Below are positions 1 through 6,112 of a stretch of DNA of 6,112 nucleotides, piece by piece. Numbering within the stretch: position 1 is the first letter of the stretch; each line of letters starts with the position of its first letter. This stretch comes from an uncultured Mollicutes bacterium. Lineage in GTDB: Bacteria > Bacillota_I > Bacilli_A > RFN20 > CAG-449. The DNA lies in contig URVS01000092.1 in the NCBI GenBank assembly GCA_900551385.1, positions 1 through 6,112 on the forward strand, written 5' to 3'. The notes under the pieces are model-generated. The model did not search any database. It saw nothing but the letters and a program-made list of their open reading frames with translations, and was not told the DNA's origin. A program made the position numbers and the translations under genes.

Positions 1-55
1 CACACTATTTTATTTTGCATCGACCCTACAAAACCCTAAAAATTTTTATAGAGCC
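1..55. mobile_element. Possible terminal segment of an ISL3-family insertion sequence
   Basis: The window opens with a short stretch containing CGACCCTACAAAACCC at 20-35 and ending in TATAGAGCC at 47-55. This layout, with an ACCC(A/T)CA-AAA motif followed by a terminal (A)TAGAG(A)CC, resembles the right end and terminal inverted repeat of ISL3-family elements as I remember them. GAGCC/GGCTC is the usual outer tip of that family. No transposase coding is visible because the window starts here. A multi-copy IS at a contig edge would also explain why the assembly stops. The match is from memory and the other end is absent, so this could equally be ordinary intergenic DNA. Confidence 0.3.
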
Positions 56-78
56 ACAATATCTTTGATCTTATAATT

Positions 79-104
79 AATAAATTTATATTAACAAATT
101 TATT
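79..104. repeat. AT-only inverted repeat downstream of the dehydrogenase gene
   Basis: AATAAATTT at 79-87 and AAATTTATT at 96-104 form a perfect 9-bp inverted repeat around an 8-base loop. A second AT-only stem lies closer to the gene: TATAATA at 128-134 and TATTATA at 139-145 around TTTT, overlapping the dehydrogenase stop codon. Either could help end transcription of the minus-strand gene, but neither has G-C pairs or a clear following U-run, and such repeats are expected by chance in DNA this AT-rich. No gene is seen in 1-140. Confidence 0.3.
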
Positions 105-140
105 CTAGTAAACAACTTATCAAATAATATAATATTTTTA

Positions 141-1166
141 TTATAAATGATATTCCATTGGATAAGTTAAATATGTAATTGGATCTAATTCATCAAGAGT
201 TACAACTCCAGCAGGAGCGTTTAATAAACTAGGGATTCTATTAACAATAGTTGCACATGTATGTTCAACTGTAGCAGGTTTTACTACATGGAATTCAACA
301 TTTGGTTCACCTTCAATGGTCCAATCACACATATCTCCATCATCTGGTCCATAAACTTTACCAATACATTGTGTTTCAATAATTGGTCCTTGGAATGTTT
401 CAGTTGTAACAACTGCTGCCATACCAATACATTCACCTTTAGTTAAAGTTCTACCCATTGTTGATGAATAAATATCTCCATCATGGAAATATGGAACACA
501 TTTTTGAGTTTGTGATTTAATTGTCCAACCCATTTTATGAGCAAGTGCTTCATTAGAATTCCAAACATAAGATGGTTCAATTTCTTCTGGATGTGCAATT
601 TGTTTTTCAAATTCATCAGCGCTTAAACCTACACCATGTGCTTTAGCTAAAGCTAAACCATATTCTTCAACATTATATGAAACTGCTCCAGAAATCTTCT
701 TAATTGTATTACATGATCCTGCTACCATACCAACCATATTAACCCAGAATGTATCTTCCATACCAGATCCAACAAATGTACAACCATTCGTTTTAGCAAG
801 AACATCTAATTTATTCATTCTTACTGGATCAGTAGTCCAAGCATAAGTAGCTTCTTCACATGTTGAAATAACATTGATTCCTCTAGATAAACATTTTACA
901 TAATGATCATAACAATCACTTACTAAACTAAATAATGTAACAATTGCTACATCTGCATCACAACTATCTAATACTGCATCAGCATCATTAGAAATAAGAA
1001 CACCTGTTTTAACACCTAAAGAAGCAAAATCACCAACATCCATTCCTACAATATTAGGATTAACATCAATTGCTCCTACAATTTCTGCACCATGTTCATA
1101 AAGATAACGTAAGATATATTTAGCCATTTTACCACAGCCATATTGAACAACTTTAATTTTTTTCAT
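141..1166 (-). CDS. NAD(P)-dependent dehydrogenase, DapB / 2,4-diaminopentanoate dehydrogenase-like family
   Basis: This is a complete 341-residue protein of about the family's usual length. It should be a cytoplasmic oxidoreductase acting on an amine or amino-acid type substrate. Residues 5-16 form the N-terminal Rossmann nucleotide-binding turn ([12 protein letters not shown], with G10 and G12). An acidic residue, D34, ends the second strand (GAIDVNP), which leans towards NAD(H), but this is only a hint. Family-like conserved blocks follow: STCEEA at 101-106, [10 protein letters not shown] at 132-141 and [14 protein letters not shown] at 167-180, with [13 protein letters not shown] and NAPAG near the C-terminus. 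Members are often annotated as dihydrodipicolinate reductase or NAD(P)H-dependent amine dehydrogenase. It is not close to the ornithine-fermentation Ord enzyme as I recall it, and no lysine-pathway gene is adjacent, so the substrate is unknown. The start is set by AAAGGAGG ten bases upstream. The gene is clearly richer in G+C (about 28-38% in lines I counted) than the SNF2 gene (about 20%). A MerR-type promoter precedes it. There are no signal peptide or membrane segments. Family call is firm; substrate is not. Confidence 0.85.
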   Translation of the reverse strand: MKKIKVVQYGCGKMAKYILRYLYEHGAEIVGAIDVNPNIVGMDVGDFASLGVKTGVLISNDADAVLDSCDADVAIVTLFSLVSDCYDHYVKCLSRGINVISTCEEATYAWTTDPVRMNKLDVLAKTNGCTFVGSGMEDTFWVNMVGMVAGSCNTIKKISGAVSYNVEEYGLALAKAHGVGLSADEFEKQIAHPEEIEPSYVWNSNEALAHKMGWTIKSQTQKCVPYFHDGDIYSSTMGRTLTKGECIGMAAVVTTETFQGPIIETQCIGKVYGPDDGDMCDWTIEGEPNVEFHVVKPATVEHTCATIVNRIPSLLNAPAGVVTLDELDPITYLTYPMEYHL

Positions 1167-1176
1167 TTTTGTATTT

Positions 1177-1184
1177 CCTCCTTT
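1177..1184 (-). promoter_or_regulatory. Strong Shine-Dalgarno site of the dehydrogenase gene
   Basis: The minus strand reads AAAGGAGG here, followed by ten bases and then the ATG at 1166. It is the best ribosome binding site in the window. It fixes the start codon and suggests efficient translation, in contrast to the weaker site of the regulator gene. Confidence 0.85.
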
Positions 1185-1195
1185 GTTCTAACTAT

Positions 1196-1226
1196 ATTTT
1201 AAAGTCTAAAGTTAGATTAGAGTCAA
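1196..1226 (-). promoter_or_regulatory. MerR-type promoter with 19-bp spacer and central operator
   Basis: Reading the minus strand, TTGACT (1226-1221, five of six to the -35 consensus) is followed by exactly 19 bases and then TAAAAT (1201-1196, five of six to the -10 consensus). A 19-bp spacer is characteristic of promoters that MerR-family activators untwist. The middle of the spacer holds a perfect palindrome, TCTAA-CT-TTAGA, at 1205-1216. A wider imperfect dyad, AGTCTAA (1203-1209) and TTAGAGT (1217-1223), surrounds it. The MerR-family gene ends only 20 bp upstream, so it is the natural candidate regulator. The start of transcription would fall near 1189, shortly before the Shine-Dalgarno site. 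The elements are seen in the sequence; activation by the neighbouring regulator is inferred. Confidence 0.65.
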
Positions 1227-1245
1227 TAATTAAATTGATATTTTT

Positions 1246-2082
1246 TTATCGAAATGATAATGGCACTTGTAATCTTAAATACATCGATCTTTTTTGATTA
1301 GAAAAAACATTGAATTCTGTAATAACTTCACATATATAATCTCCACATATTTTATAATTATTTTTATTACAAAAATCTAATAATTTTTTACCATATTCTA
1401 CTTCATCATCAAAATTATCTAAATATATACAAGCATACATTCCACTTTCAATTTTTTTTACATTTTCTAAAGAAGGAAAATCATCATCAACAAAAACAAA
1501 TACTTCATTAGAAAGAAATTTATTATCAATAAAATCATCCTTTTTAATATTAGATCCAGCATTATAATAATATACTTGTGGTAAATTATTATTAATCATA
1601 TCATTTTTTAAATCATTTAAGACTTTTTCATAAACACTAATATCATATTCATAAAAGTTTATGTTAGTTTTAATTGAATATATTTTTCTATGGGGAATAT
1701 ATTCAATAGTTATCATTCCTTTAGTAGGTGATTTTCTAAATCTTTCGATACTAGAAATAGTCCTACTAATCGCGTTTAAAGATAAATTTAATTCACTAAT
1801 TTGATCTTTAATCTGTTTTTTCTTTTTAATTAAAGTTGATTCAATTAATTCTAAATCATTACTATTTAAAATATCTTTAATTTCATTTAAAGACATATTT
1901 AATTCTTTCATATATTGAATCATATCTAATCTAGCAGTTTGATTAATTGAATAATAACGATAATTACTTTCTTTATCAACATATATAGGTTTTAAAATAC
2001 CTAATTCATCATATAATCTTAAAGTGGGTACAGAAACTCTATTAATCTTTGAAAAATCACCTATTTTAATTAATTTATCCAT
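1246..2082 (-). CDS. MerR-family transcriptional regulator with GyrI-like effector-binding domain (BmrR-type architecture)
   Basis: This is a 278-residue DNA-binding regulator. Residues 4-72 form the MerR winged helix-turn-helix: IKIGDFSKINRVSVPTLRLY, then DELGILKP and NYRYYSINQTARL, the typical recognition helix and wing. Residues of about 75-118 are a charged helix (KKKKQIKDQISELNLSLN) expected to be the dimer coiled coil. From about 124 to the end (ITIEYIPHRKIYSIK to MYLRLQVPL) the pattern is that of the GyrI-like / AraC effector-binding fold, so it probably senses a small molecule rather than a metal. An in-frame ATG exists eight codons upstream at 2106, but it has no ribosome binding site and its region is taken up by a hairpin. 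The chosen ATG at 2082 has GAGGG six bases upstream and gives the usual MerR N-terminus. The gene ends 79 bp before the dehydrogenase and is probably its regulator. The ligand cannot be read from the sequence. Confidence 0.9.
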   Translation of the reverse strand: MDKLIKIGDFSKINRVSVPTLRLYDELGILKPIYVDKESNYRYYSINQTARLDMIQYMKELNMSLNEIKDILNSNDLELIESTLIKKKKQIKDQISELNLSLNAISRTISSIERFRKSPTKGMITIEYIPHRKIYSIKTNINFYEYDISVYEKVLNDLKNDMINNNLPQVYYYNAGSNIKKDDFIDNKFLSNEVFVFVDDDFPSLENVKKIESGMYACIYLDNFDDEVEYGKKLLDFCNKNNYKICGDYICEVITEFNVFSNQKRSMYLRLQVPLSFR

Positions 2083-2087
2083 TTTTA

Positions 2088-2095
2088 ACCCTCTT
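2088..2095 (-). promoter_or_regulatory. Shine-Dalgarno site choosing the internal start of the regulator
   Basis: The minus strand reads AAGAGGGT, then TTAAAA with the following ATG at 2082. This places a purine-rich ribosome binding site correctly for the ATG at 2082 and inside the coding part of the longer alternative (ATG at 2106), so it favours the shorter 278-residue protein. Confidence 0.65.
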
Positions 2096-2121
2096 AAAAC
2101 TCTCATGTATATGAGACTTTT
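2096..2121. promoter_or_regulatory. Dyad between the SNF2 and MerR genes: candidate regulator operator or weak terminator
   Basis: On the plus strand AAAACTCTCAT (2096-2106) and ATGAGACTTTT (2111-2121) form an 11-bp inverted repeat with one C-C mismatch and a GTAT loop. On the minus strand it lies 24 bases after the restored SNF2 stop and ends in TTTT, so it could be a weak intrinsic terminator of that gene. On the plus strand it is followed by six Ts, but no plus-strand gene needs it. Read on the minus strand, its outer parts AAAGTCT and AGAGT repeat those of the dyad in the dehydrogenase promoter (there 11 bp apart, here 10). This suggests a second binding site for the MerR regulator, overlapping the start of its own transcript. 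Confidence 0.5.
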
Positions 2122-2123
2122 TT

Positions 2124-2129
2124 ATTATA
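2124..2129 (-). promoter_or_regulatory. Candidate -10 element of the regulator gene
   Basis: The minus strand reads TATAAT, a perfect -10 hexamer, between the SNF2 stop and the regulator gene. Transcription would start near 2117, inside the dyad at 2096-2121 and about 35 bases before the ATG at 2082. No good -35 box is seen at the expected distance (the sequence there is AGATTA). Perfect TATAAT strings are common by chance in DNA of this composition, so confidence is modest. Confidence 0.35.
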
Positions 2130-2145
2130 TTAACATATAAATAAC

Positions 2146-5100
2146 TTAATCTAAAATAAATTTAATATCTTCTTTTGAAATAGATGTTATAGATTTATCA
2201 TCTTTAGAAATTAATGAATCAATTAAATCTTTCTTTTTTTCTTGTAATTCAATAATTTTTTCTTCAATGGTATTCACACATTAATTTTATAACTTCGACA
2301 TTATTTTTTTGTCCAATTCTATACGCTCTATCGGTAGCTTGATTTTCTACTGCTGAATTCCACCATATATCTAAATGAATAACAGTATCTGCACCAACTA
2401 AATTTAAACCACTTCCACCAGCTTTAATAGAAATTAAAAATATTTGTATATTCTTATCATTATTAAATCTATCACATAAACCTACTCTTTCTTCAGCTTT
2501 AGTAGATCCAGTTAACATTAAATAATTAATATTTTTTTGTTTTAAATCTTCTTCAATCAATTTTAAAGCTTCTACAAATTGAGAGAAAACTAATATTTTT
2601 CTTCCTTGAGGTAAATAATCATCTAGAATTTGATTTAATAAATTAATTTTTGCACTATCGCCTTGATAATTTTTATCAACCAAACGAGGTTCTACACATA
2701 TTTGTCTTAATCTAGTTAAATATGGTAACATATCAAATCCATTAGCCCCTCTTTCTAAAGCATCTTTAGCAACTTTACAATAAGCATCATATATTTTTTG
2801 TTGAGAAGAAGATAATTCAGTAGAAATTAATCTTTCAAATTTATCAGGTAATTCTTTTAACATTTCTTTTTTTGTTCTTCTTAAAATGAATAAAGCAATT
2901 TTCTTATAAATAATATCTTTATATGATTCATCATTTTCAAATCGAGACTTAAATTCTTTTAAATCTTCAAAATAACCTGGCATTAAAAAATCAAAAATAG
3001 ACCATAATTCTAAAATATTATTTTCTATTGGAGTTCCAGTTAAAACAAACCTATATTTAGATTTAATTAATTTAGTAGAAATACTTTTTTTAGCAGTAAC
3101 AGTTTTAATAGCTTGAGCTTCATCTAAAAATAAATATCTAAAATTAACATCATTATATAAATCAATATCATTTCTTAATGAATCATAAGAAGTTATATAT
3201 AAACATCTTTTAGCAGGATTTATATTTTTAATAATGTCTTTTCTTGTTTCTCCATTTCCATATATTTTAATATATTCAGTATGATTAACAAATTTATTAA
3301 TTTCATTAATCCAATTAAATATTAAACCTTTAGGGCAAACTATTAAACTAGGTTCTTCTATTTTATCTAAATCATAAAATGCTAGAATTTCAAAAGTTTT
3401 TCCTAAGCCCATATCATCAGCTAAAATACCAGAAAAATTATATTTTTTTAATTCACATAACCAATTAACTGCTTCTTTTTGATATTGTTTTAATTCATAT
3501 TTATATTGAGGAAAATCAATTTTCTTTTCTTTAAAAGAAGTTATAGAATTAATCACTTCTTCCATATATTGATCAAGTGGATAATTGCTATCAACATTAA
3601 CTAATTTAAAACGATTATAAATAGGCATTTTTTTAGTTTCTTTTAATTTAGATGTATCTAAATGTAAATCATTAGTTATTTCATAAAACTCTTTAGCCTC
3701 ATTATTATCAAGTTTTAAAATTGTATCATCTTTTAATTTAATAAAAGATTTTTTTCTTTTTATTGCTTTAAATATCTTTTCTAATTCTTCATCAGAATAA
3801 ATAGAATCTTCTAAAAATACTTCCATTAAATTATTGTTATAACTAATATGATATTTTTGTCTTTCAAAAGAAGATATCTTTTTATTTTTAATATTATCAG
3901 ATAAATAAACATTCGCTAATTTATTTAACAAAGATAAATCGCAAGTAAAAAAATTATAGATTTTATCTTCTTCAATAATTTTATTATTAACAAAACCTAG
4001 TTTTTCTAAAAAATCTTCAATAATAGGTACATTTAAAGGATTACCAGTTATTTTTTTATCAACAACTATTTCATTATCTTCATAATCAAAATATAAATCG
4101 ATATTATTTTTATTATAATTTTTAATTTCATCTTGTGTTTGTAAAATAATATCTTCTTTAAAAAAAGGATAAACTCTAGTAAAAAAAGAATTTAAAAGGT
4201 TATTAGCTTTCTTTAAATTAACTCCATTATATTTATTAAATAAATTAAATAAATTAACATTTATTACTTTAAATTTATGAAATAAATTATTTTCAAAATA
4301 AATACCAAATGTATCAAAAATAAGATAATTTTCACCAATATCAGGTTCTAATATCATCTGATAATCTTCATTAATTTTATATGTAACGTTTATATCATTA
4401 CCTAAATAATATTTTTTATAATTAAAAATAATATAATCATTAAATGAAAGATATTCTTTCATAATAGATTCATTAATAACAAATTGATGATAATAATCAA
4501 AACTAATTTTATTTAATATATCAAACATCTTTTTTCCATGATTATTAAAATTATTAATATCGCATAAAAAACTAGTCTTTTTACTAAATGAAATTAATTC
4601 TTTATCTATAAAGCCATCAACAAAATCACTTAATTTTCTTATTAAATAATCTTTTTCATTAGCAATTAATTTAACTTCAAAATTATTTTCTTTATTAAAA
4701 TAAAAAGCTAAATCACAATTAGTAGCAGATTGCATTGAATTAGATATATACATCAAATTATTATGTCCAATTTCTAATGTGTCATCTTCAAAACTAGATG
4801 TTAATTCTTCAAAATCTTTTTGTTCTATTTCTAAATTCTTTTTATATAATAAATCATTTAAAGTATTATTATTTTTTAAAACATAATCAAATAGCCTAGA
4901 AAAGAAATTATTTTTATAACTAACAACTTCATTAATATATTTTAAATTTTTATCAAATGATAAAGTGTAAAAAACATCTTTTTTATTAAATCCAATTTTT
5001 AAATCAACATCATATTCATGATAATCTTCTTTATAAGAATCTATTTCAAAATTAAAAAATAATAAATCTTTAGTTTCATTAAAATCTAAATATTCACCAT

Positions 5101-6062
5101 ATTTATTATCATATTTTTTAATATAGCTTTTTTGAGTAGTTTTAGACTTAATAAAACAAATAAAAAATGGAATAACATATTTACCTAAATTTGTTTGATA
5201 TAAAATATCAATTAATGTTTGAAAAACAATTTTTCTATGTTCCTTTAATAAATTTACACAGATTGATTTTATTAATTCTTTTTCATCAATAGAAGAATAA
5301 TCTACATTATTTAATATTTTTACTGCATCATTTTCATCCATTTGATCAATAAAATGTATTTTATCAACAAATGATAATGTTTCAATAAATTTAGAAAAAT
5401 AACTTGGATATGCTTTAGCTACTTTTATTAAATTTTCTTTAGGCATTTTTTTAATTAAAATATCTACTATAGATCTAATATTAGCAATATAATTATTACA
5501 AATTAAAGAAGTTATTTTATCCCATAAATCATTTGAATTAAGAATTATTTCTTTTAATAAATCTAAATTAAAATAATATCTAAAATAAACATAATCACTA
5601 AAGAAATCTAATAATTGTTCATAATTTTTATTATAATAATCATAAATAAAACTATAAAATTCATCATCTAAAAAATATGTATTAATTACATTATTTAAAA
5701 ATCGATAAAATAAAGAATTATTTTGTTTATTATTTAGATAATTTAATACTATTTGTTTATTTTCTTTTTTGCATAAAATTAATTTAGCAAATAATTCATT
5801 ATTTATACTTGGTGAAGATATTTGACAAATATCATCTAATAAATCATCATTTAATATATCTACAACTTTTTCTTTAAAAGATTTAATTCTACTAAAAGGA
5901 AATTTAAAAATATCTACTTTATTTTTAACTGTAATTGAATTTAAATATATATTTAATTCATTATTTATTTCTTTTCCACCATAACAATCATAATTAATTA
6001 AAGTATCATCATTTAAAAGCATATTAGCTTTTTTTAATAAAGCATAACAATGTTTACAATTA
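2146..6062 (-). CDS. SWIM zinc-finger / SNF2-family DNA-dependent ATPase, 5'-truncated and frameshifted near the 3' end
   Basis: This is a SNF2/Swi2 superfamily-2 ATPase, a family that translocates on double-stranded DNA and is linked to remodelling of protein-DNA complexes or transcription; the exact role in bacteria is poorly known. Counting from the first in-frame ATG at 6022, the ATPase core starts at about residue 847 (YQKEAVNWL). It has Walker A DDMGLGKT near 868-875, DEAQ near 967-970, LTGTPIEN near 995 and LRRTKKEM after it. The C-terminal lobe starts near 1140 (KILVFSQF) and includes SIKAGGSGLNL and QATDRAYRIGQ near 1232. All key motifs are intact. The frame stays open upstream of 6022 to the end of genomic DNA at 6062 and encodes NCKHCYALLKKAN, the CxH half of a SWIM zinc finger, so the ATG at 6022 is internal and the real start lies outside. 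The main frame stops at 2264 just after EVIKLM. The expected family ending (TIEEKIIELQEKKK to the stop at 2146) continues in another frame. The approximately 840-residue N-terminal part is Asn/Lys/Ile/Phe-rich and longer than usual. Confidence 0.9.
2269..2281 (-). other. Frameshift site in the SNF2 gene at a TG dinucleotide run
   Basis: The minus strand reads ATGTGTGAATACC here (TGTGTG at 2280-2275). The open frame gives KLMCEYH and then TGA at 2264-2266. The frame shifted by one gives NTIEEKIIELQEKKKDLIDS and on to the TAA at 2146-2148, which is the normal SNF2 C-terminus. Adding one more TG unit gives KLMCVNTIEEKI, with four residues between KL and TIEEKI as in typical family members (KLITKGTIEEKI). 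The simplest reading is therefore loss of one TG unit, by mutation or by sequencing or assembly error. A +1 ribosomal frameshift is formally possible but no stimulatory signal was recognised. Confidence 0.8.
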
Positions 6063-6112
6063 AGATCGGGAGAGCGTCGTGTAGGGAAAGAGTGTAGATC
6101 TCGGTGGTCGCC
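6063..6112. other. Illumina TruSeq adapter contamination at the contig end (not genomic)
   Basis: The final 50 bases begin AGATCGGGAGAGCGTCGTGT and end GATCTCGGTGGTCGCC. They match the reverse complement of the Illumina TruSeq universal (P5-side) adapter along their whole length, with one difference (G for A at 6070). The composition jumps from about 20% to well over 50% G+C at 6063. This is read-through of a short library insert carried into the assembly. The boundary is certain to within about a base, since the first A may be the A-tail or genomic. It should be trimmed, and nothing should be translated through it. Confidence 0.97.

Noticed and set aside
261..446. A 61-codon open frame on the plus strand
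   Set aside because: It lies wholly inside the dehydrogenase gene on the opposite strand, has no ribosome binding site and has a Phe/Asn/Ser/Cys-rich composition typical of antisense shadows.
1239..1260. Short inverted repeat TTATC/GATAA at the end of the regulator gene as a terminator
   Set aside because: The stem is only five AT-rich pairs and on the coding strand it is followed by As, not Ts.
2083..2106. Longer regulator start at the ATG at 2106
   Set aside because: It has no Shine-Dalgarno site, the codons coincide with a dyad and the true ribosome binding site, and MerR proteins normally begin just before the IKIGDFSK-type segment.
2146..2266. TGA at 2264-2266 read as tryptophan (mycoplasma code) instead of a frameshift
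   Set aside because: Reading through gives HWRKNYWITRKKERF, which does not resemble the SNF2 tail, while the adjacent frame gives the expected tail. Conserved tryptophans here use TGG.
2146..6062. SNF2 ATPase as part of a phage-defence system (such as DISARM-type or other helicase systems)
   Set aside because: No methylase, nuclease or phospholipase partner is present, and the SWIM-SNF2 architecture is a widespread stand-alone type. The upstream neighbour is not visible, so context cannot support defence.
6063..6112. GC-rich tail as horizontally acquired DNA or a structured RNA
   Set aside because: It matches a known sequencing adapter along its full length.

Overview
The window looks like one contig, or contig end, from a very AT-rich, low-GC Gram-positive (Firmicutes/Bacilli or Tenericutes-type) bacterium. 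The base composition, the A/T-ending codons, the strong AAAGGAGG ribosome binding site and the gene types point this way. Tryptophan is read from TGG in conserved positions, and long frames are open under the standard bacterial code, so a mycoplasma-type code with TGA as Trp is not supported. No rRNA, tRNA or CRISPR was seen.

All three genes lie on the minus strand, so transcription runs from the right end to the left. (1) 6062 to 2146 is a large SWIM/SNF2-family DNA-dependent ATPase. It is cut at its 5' end by the contig end and broken near its 3' end by a frameshift at about 2275-2280. (2) 2082 to 1246 is a MerR-family regulator with a GyrI-like ligand-binding C-terminal domain. (3) 1166 to 141 is an NAD(P)-dependent dehydrogenase of the DapB / 2,4-diaminopentanoate dehydrogenase-like family. 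The first 140 bases hold no gene. They may begin with the end of an ISL3-type insertion sequence and then continue as AT-only inverted repeats downstream of the dehydrogenase.

The regulator and the dehydrogenase probably work as a pair. The 79-bp gap between them contains TTGACT and TAAAAT separated by exactly 19 bp, the over-long spacer typical of MerR-activated promoters, with a perfect TCTAA-CT-TTAGA palindrome in the middle of the spacer. A second dyad just upstream of the regulator gene shares the outer half-sites AAAGTCT and AGAGT, which would fit autoregulation, although the same hairpin could simply be a terminator for the SNF2 gene.

The most concrete anomaly is technical. The last 50 bases (6063-6112) match the reverse complement of the Illumina TruSeq universal (P5-side) adapter with one mismatch, as recalled from knowledge of that adapter. 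They are not genomic. The true sequence ends at about 6062, inside the SWIM zinc finger of the SNF2 gene. I see no convincing undescribed multi-gene system here.
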